Translations under genes and position numbers: made by a program
In this document: positions 27,652 to 40,600 of the stretch, piece by piece
Layout: the number at the start of each line of letters is the position of its first letter
How positions within the stretch are numbered: the stretch's first letter is position 1
The notes under the pieces: generated by a model
What the model was told of the DNA's origin: nothing
The model's input: only the letters and a program-made list of their open reading frames with translations
Databases searched by the model: none
NCBI GenBank assembly: GCA_051530055.1
Contig: CM121342.1
Span: forward strand, 11,284,001-11,348,000
Direction of reading: 5' to 3'
DNA length: 64,000 nucleotides
From: Neoechinorhynchus agilis
Lineage: Eukaryota; Acanthocephala

Positions 27652-30435
27652 GATGACATCGTACGAATCATCGGCAGTTTCGGCGGCTCGCGCTGATGAT
27701 GTGGATGCGATGATGATGCCGGCGAAGATTCGTAGGGTTGGCGACGATGCACCTGCCGTCATATTTGAGGTCGGTTCGACCCTTTGTTTCTCTGTCAAGG
27801 TTTTGGTCACTGTTCTCTTGTTTTTGTAGGCGTCTGATGAGTTTTATTGTATATTGAACCGACAGGCAGAAATCGAACTTATATCAGATAATGTAGAAGC
27901 TCATTCAGGGCATAAAAGCGACGAGCTCCTTGGTCAATCGGTCTTTCAGCTGATCACGAACGCGTAAGTCCATAGCTCCTCTTTTTCCACGGGTGCGTGA
28001 AGAAAAGGGGAACTGTAGACACATCCGCCCCTCGGAGGCCAATCTTCTTCATTTGACCAGTCTCGTTTTATTCAGATTTTAAACTCACTGCCAACCGATC
28101 CCACAAGTATGCGCACTCGGTTTCTTTTCACACCCCCTCCCCCCACACACAAAAAAATAATGTAGCCAAACAAACCGATTTTGATAAATCCTACTTTACT
28201 CATACGTTCAATTGTGACGTCTACGTCAAAGATCGAGGCAAGGAAACCTACGTGGTCACTACCACGTCCATTCTGTACCATAAAACCATAGGTCAGCAAA
28301 AGGGGTTTGCCTTTTCGTGCATTCACTTCGCGCAATTAGATGGAAAGCCGCCCAGTTGGTGCTTACTGATCCTTTTTCGAAAAGGCATCTTCGATCGCAA
28401 ACATAATCTTCTCGATACATTGACCGTAGAACAATTCTGTACTCTTATTGACTCCGGACTTGATTACCGGATAGTTGAAGTGGATACGTCGTGCTCAGTC
28501 CATGCCGCCAGCATCTTAATCAATACCAGACTTGCACCATTCAAACCATTCATTTCATGCGTTCATGAGCTTGATCAGCAGAAAGTGATTGAACACTTTG
28601 AAGTAGTGAGGTCTAATCCCAGTATGATTCATAAGGCTGATTAGAGAGAGGCAATCGGTTTTTTCGGGTTGGGAATTCTCAAAAATCATTGTCCATACAG
28701 GCTTGAGACCGCTAACACGAATTCCCTTTACGTCCAAATGAGCAGTCGGTATCGAGAATCAACGAACCAAATACTGTCCAGTCACACACTAATTCGCCCT
28801 GAATCGACGGGTGTTGTTAGAAAGAGAAAATCTCCAAATTCACTTGTTCCTTTGTCCTCAATGCCATATAGGTCAGCTCCACCGGTAACTTCAACGTGTA
28901 CATTAACCAAAAATAATACGAGTGCTCAAGATAGGGATATTATGATGGCCAATATATCTCATAAACTCACGATTCAGTCTTTTAAGGACTTGTTTGAGTC
29001 CAAAGATTCTATAGGACCGAAAAGTTTGATTTGCGTGAACACTAGTGCTCAAGAGTCTGCTCGAAGGGATTCAATAAAACGTCCATTTCCAAAAGTAGCA
29101 CTACCTGACATGGACGATGGTCTGATTAAAGAGATTGCGAATACTCAAACTTCAAGTCGAAGTGTTCGTAGTTCTCGAGAAATTCGAGACTACGTATTTA
29201 AACGTTTGGAATTGAAATTTGGAAAGGGTTCGATCGCATCAGCACGAGAAGAACGAAAATTTCGAGCTAAAGCCTCGTCCTCGTTAATATCAAAGACTCA
29301 TCAAGTACAGGCCGTCAAGCGTCCCAGTCCATCCCAAGATCATAAAATGGAGAACAAACTGAGGCGCTTCAATAGCAGTCTTGTCCTTGGTGAGCACGAT
29401 CAATCGCAAGCAATGACAAGTCTACCGGTGTCATCGACAATGTTCATGCGACCTCTTTTGTCACATCATTTCCAACGTCCACCTCCTCATCTTCACCAAG
29501 CAGCGCCTGTCGTTGTCACTCAGATGATGTATGGAGCTAATATGAGAATGACCGGGGGGACACCTCTTATACGAACTCAACCTTGCAGACAGCAATTGAT
29601 GCAGATGGCGTCTCAGGCTACGCAGGCTTCCGGGATCGAACATATTCAACGTCCTTACCAATACCCGATTATGGTTCAAAGACCTCAGCAGATGCAGTGT
29701 TTGGATCCTTATCAGCAGCGACTTCCAGTCATGCGAACAAACGGAATGTATCCACCTAATCAACAGCAGCAATATATCCAGAATCCACGAATGCTTCAAC
29801 CCGGGCCTGTAAATCCACAATACATGATGACGGGAACATCCTCTGTAGGGGCGAATCCTTCTATGGCACCACAGGCATATGTACATACGGGCGCGTCGTC
29901 GGTGAGACCGATGATGGTTCAGCAGCAGCAACAGACGCAGCAGCCGGTTAGTATCTTAGAGCGAAGGACTTGCGACCTATTTTACCTTTAGGTTATTGGT
30001 CAACCTCCACATCAGAATCAGCAACAATATTACATGCCAGGGAGTGTCACCATGCATCACCCACAAATGATGCCGCCTCCTGCTCAACAAATGCAACAGC
30101 AGTGGTCCTCACAAAACCAACAGCAGCAGCCAAGAATACAACAAGGTCATTTGCAGCAGCACCAACATTTACTACATCCACAACAACAGGCGGCGGCGAC
30201 TCAGTGGCATCATCAACAGAGATACCTCCAACACCACCATCAGCACTTGGGCACATCAATGCAACCAGTTCCCCCTCCACCACCGCAGCATAGAGGTCTT
30301 CAACAAAGTCAAGTCGCCCATCACCAACAACAACAGTCAATGTATCAAAATCCACCACAATCCGTTTATGCCCCACAGGCGACGCCAAACCAACAACCTC
30401 CGCCTTCTGCTGGAGGGCACAATGTGTACCAATAA
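27652..30435 (+). CDS. PAS-domain nuclear receptor coactivator (NCOA/p160, taiman-like)
   Basis: Exons 27652-27769, 27830-27963, about 28165-28605, 28651-29946 and 29992-30435. The two traced 3' introns are 45 nt each, GT-AG. Exon 2 holds PAS-A (FYCILNRQAEIELISDNV...LGQSVFQLI). Exon 3 holds FTHTFNCDV, like SHTFNCRM of NCOA2, and GLDYRIVEVDTSCS. Exon 4 begins with the end of PAS-B: CPYRLETAN...LYVQMSSRYR..STNQILSSHTLIR, as in NCOA (PVYRFxLA...YVQTKSKL...THSIIR). The C-terminus is Gln/Pro/His-rich, typical of activation regions. The p160 family bridges nuclear receptors or PAS partners to acetyltransferases. Odd points: no N-terminal bHLH and no LxxLL box in the parts I can read. The junction near 27964-28164 does not resolve in frame, so a small exon is missing there. 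Confidence 0.65.
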
Positions 30436-33400
30436 AGTTAGAATATATTGTGTATGAATAGCTATCTTTTCTATTTCGAGGGAATATGGGCGGCACTCTC
30501 ATGAGTAATCATCGTCTTATAGAACACGCCAATAATCAATTTATAAGATCGATTGGTTTGAAATAAGTGGTTAGTATGCTCCACGTTTAAAAGTATACGC
30601 GCATATCCATTGTTTGTCATTTGTACCAAAATCCGTCACTTTCCAGCTGATTGCTTTACATTTCTTGGTGGGCTAGACATTTCCATCTTTAGAATCATAT
30701 AGCCATCTGAGCATTTTTCGTGATTAAAGCGATGAGGGCAAAGTGTACTCTGTATAGCATGTATGATTGGTTCATAGAAAAACAGACTAAACCTTCTACT
30801 TGAATAGAACAAATTGTGTTTTCCAAAATAAACCAAAGCCTTCGCGATGATGCGTCCAGCAGTTAGCTGACCTTTGACAATTCTGAGTAGATGCATTGTT
30901 GAGAAGCCCTAAAAGCTGTTATTCCATCAGGTCTGCAAAATGACGGGAAATTATGCCCGGGAATAGGTCCGTGCTCCTAATTCGACAGCTGCGACATGTC
31001 GTTAATGGGCGACAGATTGTTACAAAATTGTGTTTTCCATAATCGAAGACGGTATCGCCAACTTAGCTAATTAGTTCGATTGCAAATATTCGGTTGTGTT
31101 TGCAACAATCCATACACGTTAAATTGTACAAACGTCAAAGGCTCAACGATGGTCTTAGTTTTGTGCAGTTAATGTTTCATTCGTCTTTCAACAACAGTGC
31201 TAGAGAAGTCGACCTTTAAGGAGGTGACTCACCCTTGAGGCATAGAAGAGCCAAGTTTAGAGCTCATATCGCACTACACGACCACTTTGTGAACGCTTCG
31301 TCGACCGCGGCTTGTCAGCCACAATCGCATTATTTCCAATGTTCTGATCTTTTTGTTGAATCGGAGCTTTTGCATTTGTGGCGGATGTTTGTCAAATGTC
31401 AGTCTGATTGAACGCAGATTTTGCACATACAAATACCTAAATAGAGATTGATAAACCTGTCTAGGATACATTGGATATCGCATTCCATGTTAGCCGCCCA
31501 ATGAACCAAACTACTCAGTTATTTCGCACATTTTTAAGACCTAGAATAGTTAAAGCTTACTCACTGTATCGACCTCTTAACGAAATCCCTTGAAGCCTTT
31601 CGCTAACGTTGATTGTGATTTGTTTTCGATTCAGCCGCTTTTTGCACACCTAACAGATATTTTAATACTTCACACATTTCAAGTAGACAAATATGCCCTT
31701 AAGGAGTCTAAGGATCCTGTTAGGGCTCTTGTTTCATCTTGTTGGATTTTTTGAAACGATTCGTCTATGATTATGTAAAGAAAGGTTTCCAGGATATTTT
31801 AAATATAAAAGAAGCTTGGGGTAACCAACTCATTGTGTGCCGTTATTCAAACTCCTTTTTCTACACGAACCATATATATCCTGCAATGCACATTGAAGAG
31901 CTGAACACCTAAATGGATAACTCATTACCACTAACCCGACATCTCAAAGACATGTTATCGATTTCACTATCACAAACGGCATAGTATTCTACCATTGCAG
32001 TTCATGTACTTTAAATAAGAAACGGAATAGCTACCAAAATCAGTCTGCCGACTGTCTGCTCATGCTACTAACACATCCACATCAATCTGCTTTGTGTTTG
32101 TGTGGATGGCATCTGTGTGATAGAGCAGAAGCTTTTTCCCAAATGTTTCCGTTGAGGACCAAAGTCCCCATTATGAAGACTTTTAAAACATCTATCTTTT
32201 TAAATTCAAAAAATCAATCTTTAGTCATTTGAAATCAGATATCAAAATGGATCCAAATGGCTAAAAACTAAATAAACGCGGTATCCAACTTACCCAGACG
32301 AAACAAAACTAAGCCGTACCATTTTTAGACTAGCAGATTCACATTTCCGAATAGCATCCCGTTGAGAAAAATATGTTTGACCAGGGTGTTTTTAGCTTAT
32401 TAATTCGAATTCCATTCAAACTTCTCTCTGTTGTGTTTTTTGGGAAACAACTTTAGGATCAATTTGTACGAACCAAAACTGTGGCATTACTTGGTTAGCA
32501 TGCATGGGATTCTATGAAAGGGATGTATGCCCGGATTTATTCCCTTAAGGGTATCAAGCAATTTCGGCGATATTTCTGTCGACTATGCAGCATTTTGTGC
32601 GGCCGCCTGGATGTCCAATTTTGTATTATTCAAAACGACCTTTGCTGATTAAGAAGCAAAAGATGGACGTGGATCATATCGATGGTCTTCCACTTTCAAA
32701 GATATCATAGTTAAGCGTCCATTTGGAACTTTATTAGTTCCCCATGTAGCCTCACTTTATAATATCACTTGTGTAAGCACAAATATTACTTTCTATGTTT
32801 ATACAAAATCCCATTTTGGGCTATGTCCTACGTCTTCTATGCTCCCTCAAGGCCAATATCCTTCCTAGTAGCAGCCTAGAGTACCGTGAGATCTTACAAA
32901 TGTCATGATGATTTTAAATTTAATTTCGGTGACTTAAAACTTATAATATAAATTGTTCACGTCCCTGGTCAGTGCTCGACAACTTATTTTGTTCTTACCA
33001 GAGGGTCTTACACTTATCAAGCTAAGGAATTCCGCATTTCTTTATTGATGAGATACTAATAGAAACAGGATTCCAAGAAAGGGAACGCAATTCTCTTAAA
33101 TTCCAAAAATGCATTTTCCTTTTGCTTCTTAGAAATCCACAAATTCTTGGATCTTAGAACGAGTAAACACTTTTAATATTTTAAATTAGTGTCCAATTCT
33201 TTGACGAAAGCGATAATGATTTACGTTGCCTTCTGAGCGAATCCCAAAACGCTGCGTTCATTATATAAAGGTCTCAAGTTGTTGTTTTTCATCACTATAG
33301 ACGGTAATGCTAGAGACACCAAAGAAGCAGTACCGGAAAAGTAATTATCTCGCTGCTATAAGCATCTTGATTCTTAGCCTAGCTCATATGGAATCTAAAC

Positions 33401-33870
33401 CTATCTTGAAGCACATTTATTGCACTTGTGATCCAGGAATAATGGCACAAAAACAGCTAAGTTTATTTGCGCATTTTATTGATTTTGTTTAATTCTGAAT
33501 TAGTTTCCATGGACTATTCAGAAGCCGGTTCTTAACGATCCTTTAGACAACCGAGGGCGTCTGACAATAAATCTGTTCATGTTGCTCAATGCCTGAGTCA
33601 GCTGTCACTTCAGATAAGAATTATTTTCTGATGAAGAAACCCAACGTCGCAAAACTAGGACAATTTCTAAAAGCTACTGATACAATGCTTGACATTGATC
33701 GATATGGCTTATCGGAAAACTTAGATGATCCAATTAAGCTGGTCTACTTTTAAGTTATGACGACGTGAATTTTAAGATACATTTTCTTTTTCTTTTTACC
33801 AGATTAAACACATTTTATTCAAATGCTTAGCACCGATGAGACGAGGCTTCCTTTGCGAAATATCTCTTAA
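30436..33870. other. long intergenic stretch, no gene recognised
   Basis: Short frames such as 30636-30896 (-), 31274-31483 (-) and 33307-33492 (+) have no motif I know and no splice partners I can support. The DNA may include old transposon debris, but I cannot name it. Confidence 0.4.
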
Positions 33871-33955
33871 TTCAATAAAATACTTTTTCCGGAGGATTAT
33901 CATCAACACCATTAAAAAACTATCATTCCGAAGCATTTTCTTTCTATAATTTTCA
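33871..33955. repeat. short dispersed repeat piece
   Basis: CAATAAAATAC...CCGG.GGATTA.CATCA and CTATCATTCCGAAG both recur, in other order, at 60095-60570 inside the Kv gene; TCATTTCGGAATGAT at about 35580 is related. It is probably a small DNA element. Confidence 0.45.
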
Positions 33956-35059
33956 TTTTAGCAAAAAGTCAAGTTATCGATCACCAGCAAACTGCCGTTG
34001 TCTATTGTATCAGTTTTATTCGCTATCACATGATGCACGATTGATTCCTCATTGCTGTATTTCAGAAATAAGTTTAATAAAGTTCACGTTGATTCGAAAA
34101 TCATAAAAGGAATTAGTAACAATTTTACACTAATTTATTGCGCTCACTTTTCATGGAAGTAAGCAAGCGATGAGTAACATTTCAAGTGTACTAAAGGAAA
34201 GTTCTTTCAAAAGTACGTCTGAAAATGATAACATGGATTTAAAAAAGGGGAGCAATTTTGGCGAATGCTTTTTATCGCAAGAATCAATGCATAGACGATC
34301 TTAGAGCTACATGGTGCCTTTTGATCGAGATTATAACCAGTATCTTTAAGTCGATTTCAAAAACAAGGATCAACTTTTAACTATCGAACTAAATATTAGG
34401 AGGGGAAAGTCGTATATTTGAGATCTTAAACAATTGTTCAAAATGTGACTTAAAGCTCAATGATGGAAAAATGGCTTCGTAGTTTTAGAAGGATTAACGA
34501 AGACTAAGGGATTCTTTAAAAAAATCCGCTAAGCTCATCGAGTTAAATCAAGTAAAAAATCATACTAGAACGCACAAACGGATGCTCCAATCATACAAAT
34601 TATCGAGCGAAAATCCTTCACGGATAAAGCATATTTTATTGAGATTTTTTATCAAGGAATCACTACTTTTAAAGAGTAATTTTTCACGCCATACAAAAAC
34701 TGAGATTAAGGCTATGAAGGTGAAACAAGACAAAAATCCATAAAACGTGCAGAGACGAAGGATTAATCCCTAAATGTACCATAATCAGATACGGAATCAT
34801 CGGGTTCCAAGATTCTCAGCTACAAAGTTTCTTTTCTAAAAAGTCGAACATATCCGGGATTCCCGTAGTGAGGAACTATAATTTGTCATACGTACCTTTG
34901 AATACAAGGACATCGTATTAGTCAATGAGACATTAATTTAATAATCTCAATTGCTGAGTATCATATAACTACGGGCAACACCAAAAACCTTGAAAAATCA
35001 AAATGTCCATATGCGAGCCGGTACCGGGGCATATGACCAGACAATTATTGTTTAGTCTT
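33956..35059. other. intergenic, no gene recognised
   Basis: AT-rich sequence with some phrases repeated nearby (GAGCGAAAATCCTTCACGG; ACGCACAAACGGATGCTCC, close to the one near 35325). It looks like worn repeat DNA. Confidence 0.35.
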
Positions 35060-35135
35060 TACAATGTAAATAATTTATTAAAGACGTTCTCAACGAACCT
35101 CGTCGCGTTCATCATCAGCTAATGAACCTGACGAG
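35060..35135. repeat. hairpin-repeat copy
   Basis: TTTATTAAAGACGTTCTCAA followed by CGAACCTCGTCGCGTTCAT and its inverted partner ATGAACCTGACGAGGTT forms a stem. It is a reverse relative of the element at 6944-7096. Confidence 0.55.
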
Positions 35136-35762
35136 GTTTCCGCGTGAATACCTAAAAATATTTGAAAAATAAAGACCGAAAACATTTCCCCAAGTAAACT
35201 GAATTTAATGGAGAAGGACCCTGACAATATTATGAAGAACCAGATATGATGTGCTAAAATGAGATGACATACAGACCGCTAAGGTTATCGATTTGAATTA
35301 AAAAAAATTTCCATTCTGAAGAGCACAAACGGATGCTACAATCATACACGTCATCGACAGAAAATTGATCGGTATTATTGGAGATGCGGTGATCAGAATA
35401 ACGGACCGTTGTTGTGTTGAGGTAGTCTAGTGGATTTGAGCCCGAATCCCTGTTTATGTGGGTCAAAGGATCGCCGATGAGTCATAAACAAAGGGGGAGA
35501 TGCGGTGATCACAATCTAGGGTTACGATTAAAAAAGACTTCAATTCCGACGAATATTTCACAAATTATCAGGAGAAAATCATTTCGGAATGATACCGCCG
35601 CCCGAATAAAACGCATTTCTTGAATTGAGATATTTCGAGAGGAGGAAGCCTCATCGGTCTTTCAAAATGTGTCAATTCAAAATATTTTTCATCCAGTGAT
35701 TATAACATCTCTGGATCGTGCTGAATAAAGATTCTTATAAAGAATTTGTTCATTTATATATG

Positions 35763-35896
35763 TGTTCTTTGGTGACGAGAAGAATAGATATTGATTTATT
35801 AATTCCCAATGTTTAGTCCTTTTCGTCGGAAAAACACTTAAGCAATCTGAAGAAGTCCGACAAATCAATATCTATTCTTCTCACCACCAAAAAACA
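35763..35896. repeat. MITE, TGTTCTTTGGTGA family
   Basis: The left end TGTTCTTTGGTGACGAGAAG and its inverted copy at the right (CTTCTCACCACCAAAAAACA) enclose about 60 bp. Other copies are at 40462-40846 and 62685-62790. Confidence 0.75.
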
Positions 35897-35959
35897 CAAA
35901 GATTCTTTTGGGTATAATCAAGGAAAACGGGTTAACCTCGGTTTTAACCACATTGGTGA

Positions 35960-36557
35960 ATGCGTTACATACATTACCAAGAGATGATGGAATTAGCCAA
36001 GCGCAACGTTCAGGGAACCCATGAGAAGGTATTTATTGTTTCTCACAACTGGAAACCATTGATTTGTGCAAAAGGTCCTTGCGCTTGAGGATGAGTACAA
36101 AAAATTATCGGAAAGGTTACAGAAATTGGACGAAGTGTGCAATTTGGATATGAAAGAGATTGAACAGTTTGTTGAGAAACGACTGTCCTTATTTAGGACG
36201 ACAACGGAGGATCAAACACCGTTGGATACAGGAATTCGTCCAGAAACGCCCATTAAAGCGAAAAGGAGGACCGATCGCAATTTAGCCGACGATATGGCTG
36301 ATTTCATAGTTGACGACGATGGAAATGAGGCTAACGCTGCAGAGGTCGAGAACACGCTGTTGAACGTTTTTGGATATGATGCTAGAAAGTTTAAACAGTC
36401 TGCTGATTTTGATGAAGACGACGACATGGAAGCCAGTTTCGAAGAAATCATGAAGGAAGAGCGAAAAAGTAAACTTCAGGGAATTCGGGAGGATATGGAA
36501 GATATGCGACTTGAAGAAATGAGAAAGAGAGCGAAAATGGTCGAAAGGGAGAAATGA
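35960..36557 (+). CDS. SPT2-like histone chaperone, C-terminal domain protein
   Basis: Two exons, 35960-36028 and 36075-36557, with a 46-nt GT-AG intron. The protein (about 183 residues) has a coiled-coil N-terminal part (EDEYKKLSERLQKLDEV). The C-terminal part has the SPT2 signature: DMADFIVDDDG, then LLNVFGYDARKF, then an acidic run DEDDDMEASFEEIMKEERKS and a basic-acidic helix to the end. In other animals SPT2 (SPTY2D1) binds histone H3-H4 on transcribed chromatin and is longer, about 680 residues in human; this copy would be short. Upstream ATGs at 35960, 35984 and 35987 share the frame, and an acceptor before 35982 leaves room for more exons upstream. Confidence 0.65.
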
Positions 36558-37619
36558 ACGGCGGCGATATTTGAGTGAAAATACATTTGGAAGAAGTATT
36601 TTCTAAATTGAATGTCATTTATCTCATACCTCAAGCATAACTCGCAATTGTAGGTTTGATTGTGCGAATAGAACAACTCTTGTTGAGGTGAACCAATCAA
36701 TGTAAAGTATCTATTTCGAACGACTACCTGGAAATTTGTAGATCCAAACTCCTAGTTTTTTTCCAACTCAATATACTGGATTTTGCTCAAACTAGATCAG
36801 GGGTCTCAAACTTAAAGAACTTGGGGTAAACGAGACAACATAATAAGAACGTTATGCTTTGGTTAATTTAAGTGTTCAATTTAGGTTTCGGTCACTTTCT
36901 GTAATATCCAAGGAAAGAATTATCAACCGCGGAACAAAGAAAAATAACCGGCTAGCCAGACTTAAAAAAAGCATCAATATTTAGGCTTGATTTTATGATA
37001 AGAAACCAATCCCAGTGTCGCTTTTGCAAATGTTCATTACTGAGCTAAAATTTATTCAATGCAGTCAACGATAATAAACCGGTTTTGTCCGCTTTTAGCG
37101 CAACACGAAAATCAATCGAAAAACTACGATTAAATAGATAAGATTTTCTTTTAGTTTATAAAGAGATTTTACTAAAATTTCAAACACCAGAAAATAGAAA
37201 AATTGAAAATAATTTAAATTTAATAAATACGTAAATGCCTTTAGCGCCCCGGGAGCGTGTTGGAGGCATATAAAAATGTTTGTTTATGGCGGCAGAAAAT
37301 TTGAATAAAATTTATTAAATTCGATTGTTTTCGGAGCTACGCTTTTATCAAGGGAAGAATTCAATCTTCAAACTGCCTTTGATGTCTAGATAATTTCTAA
37401 CAAAGCAATGAAATCGATTTTTCTTTCAATCAAAGATATGAGAAGTCATGATTAATCAATTGAGGACAACTACGTTTGATATTTTCTCAAATGATTGCGG
37501 CTTTATTCAAATTTGAAAATGGCGAGTAATGAAAGCATGTGATTACGTCACGAATACCGAAGAACTACTGACTTACCTTCGGATATTAGATGGTTTCTAA
37601 TAGGTCGAATCGGTTCTTA
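36558..37619. other. intergenic, no gene recognised
   Basis: Holds the 3' flank of the SPT2-like gene and the 5' flank of ALG8. No repeat or ORF worth a call. Confidence 0.4.
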
Positions 37620-40600
37620 ATGCCGAAGTTGAAAATTAGTGGGATATCTTTGGTTATTTGTGTTCTAATTTCGTTTCTTGTTAAACTGTGTTTCATTCCT
37701 TGCTAGTAAGTTTTTGTTTTGTTGTTGTCCTTCTTCATTCATTTTCAAGTAGTCATTCGACGGACCTTGAAGTTCATGGCCAATGGATGCGGATTACTAA
37801 ATGTCTGCCTCTTTGTGAATGGTATTCGGACAACTCAACCGTTCATACCCTCGACTACCCTCCCTTATTCGCGTATTTTGAACGAGCACTCGCTTTTATT
37901 GCCGATCACACCTTTTTTGCGATCGATTGCAATAATTTTAAAACCGATAAGCTGTTCATGCGACTCTCAGTCATCGGGACGGAATTTGTTTCGATTTTGA
38001 TAATATTTGCATTCAAGTATCTCTTTAGCCGTAAGCATAAGTGGAATTTCGATGTGAGCTGCACTTTAGGCTCTATAGTGAAAAAAATAAGTTCAAAAAA
38101 ATGTTAAATCTTTTGGAGAATGTTTTTTCTCGGGATGGTAGAGCTTTAGAAGATGCTGAATTGAAATATTTCGAGATCGTAGATTGAGCGAATTAAAGTA
38201 CGTTTATTTTATTAAGCATATCATCACTTTTAATTGCTTGATTAGTATTATACGTCCGTTCCGCAAATGTTGTTATTTTCTTTTGGTAGTTTTGCGACCC
38301 CGGATTGTATTCCACGCCGGATAACGACGACATTTTCCCAAGGTTTGTCATTGTTTAAGTAAATGTCGGAATTATCCGACGTGAAATATCGGGGAAATAA
38401 ATCATCGGTAAATTTTTGAGTCTTCGGGGTGGCAAAACTAAAAAAAAGAAAGTATCTTTTCTCCCCCTCCCGAAGACTCTAATCCAAAACGTTGTGATAT
38501 TTGAACACTTTTTCTCATATTATGGAAATGCAATGTGAGCAATTTCCTTAATTTAATTATTTTCTAAATGCAAATTTAAGGAAAAAATAGTATTTAGTTA
38601 AAAAAATCAACGCATGTTCAGAACAAACACTTAGTATCTCATGTTCAATAACAATTTTGCTATACAAGAAGAAATTGTAAAAGAAGGCTGAATTCTGCAA
38701 TTGAGATCTGAACCCCCGAATAGTCCAGATTTTTTTCTTGGTTTTACTTAGCACAAGCACTGCAACATGACATGGTCGCTAAAAATGATTTAATCAGTAG
38801 ATCAAGTTTGGTTTTCGAAAATGGACACTTTGGAGAGGGCTATTGTAACAATAAAAAGGAAATCTTTATTTCCGAGCTTTCGTGTTAAATTGCTTAAACA
38901 ACGTCGATAAACGCGTACAAGATTGTGCCTCCGAAATATCGGTACCAATAAATTCTTTTAATTTTTCCGCAGTTCTGATACAATCACCACCGTCCGCAAA
39001 ATCTTAGCTTCTCTCCTTCCTCGGCTGTCGCTAGCAGCATTGCCTCGTTGTACTGCAAGCGCGATATTTTGTCGCTGGAATTACTACTATAAAATTTAAA
39101 AAGGCCTCATTAACGAATCGCAATGAGGAGCTCTTTTTAATAGGTTATGACTCTTGAAAATCGATCGAACCCAAACGAAACTATAGCTATAAATTTTTTA
39201 TTAATGTGACGAATATTGTGGAACGGAGTTATTATGTCTTACGTTTTCCCAATAAATTTTCTTCGCCTTCACTTAAACAAAAAAAATCATAATCTTCTTT
39301 AGTGAAGAATCTATCTTAATTCCACTTGAATAAACGAACGCACCTTTCATCCAGCATGCTCCTTCTATCCTTCGTTTTCAATACAAGTTTGATTATTCTC
39401 GACGGTAATTTCTTTTATTCGTAAAAATATCATTAGTAAAAATCTTCGTTCTAGGTATTCATTTTCAATACAATACTTTTCTGTTCACAATCGTAATTCT
39501 CGCAATCGATTCAGCCATCCACGTCGGTACAAACTCTAGGTCCAGTAGGTTAAAAAAATCAAATTTAGAGAGATCATGGGAGAACGGCATTTTTGTTTTC
39601 ATTGCTTTTAAACTTCAAACACATGTTTTTATCGTATACTCCGGCGTTTTTTATACACCTTACAAGTCCTTTAGTCAAACGATTGATCGTTAAAGGTACG
39701 AATAAACTCTTTTTATCGAATATTTAGTCTTTTCCAAATAGACGATTGCGCTTCAGCGTTATGCTATGTGTTAAAGATAGCTGTTTTCGTTTCAATTCCA
39801 TTTCTAATCTCAATCGGACCGTTTATTGTAAGCAGAAGAGCCTATTGATCATTAGCGCTCATTTGAACTGTTTCTGTTAACTTCTCGTTTCAGAATTCTC
39901 TACCACAACTATATAACCGTCTATTTCCATTCGAAACGCGAGGATTAACTCATTCATATTGGGCTGCAAATTTCTATTTGAATCGAGATCTTAAAACTGA
40001 GCTTAAAGATCTCTTTTCGTTATGCAATCTACAATACACTTGATCGGATTCTTGTAAAAAGTATGCTATAAGTAGCTGTTTTTGTTAAATATATATTTTC
40101 GATTTAGTTCTTAACCGAACAAATCAACGTCCACGATCTACCGGAGGTCTGGTAACTAACATTGAACATCAAGTATTGCCAAATCTCACCACGAAGCACA
40201 CTCTCGCACTTTCACTTGTGCTTCTCGTGCTCGGACTAAAAAGGTTACGACGAAATCAATCAAAAAAATCAAATACGTTTTTGGTCAACTGCGTCATGTC
40301 TGCGTTCACAGTATTTATGACTGGATGGCACGTCCACGAAAAAGCTGTGCTTACCGTGTTGTTGCCCATTATGTGAGTCTACTTTGAAATTATAGTACCA
40401 AATTCTATTAATTTTTTACACGAATTTGCAGTAATTAGAATTGAGTTCGATATAAATATAATGTTTTTTTGTGATAAGAAAAATACATATTGATTTATTA
40501 TTTTGTTTGAAGATTGAATTGTTTATGCTTGCATCTGACGTAAAAATTAAAAGGATTTATTAATTTTAATATCTCGGCACAATGTTGTGCCTTTATCAAG

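Noticed and set aside
27454-27696. 80-residue frame upstream of the PAS gene as its bHLH exon
   Set aside because: The translation has no basic or helix-loop-helix pattern, and it overlaps the true first exon in another frame.
28252-28644. Separate 130-residue gene before the large PAS exon
   Set aside because: A 45-nt GT-AG intron (28606-28650) joins it in frame to the next exon, and both halves belong to one PAS-B domain.
29461-29931. 156-residue minus-strand frame
   Set aside because: Opposite-strand shadow of the Gln/Met-rich part of the PAS gene.
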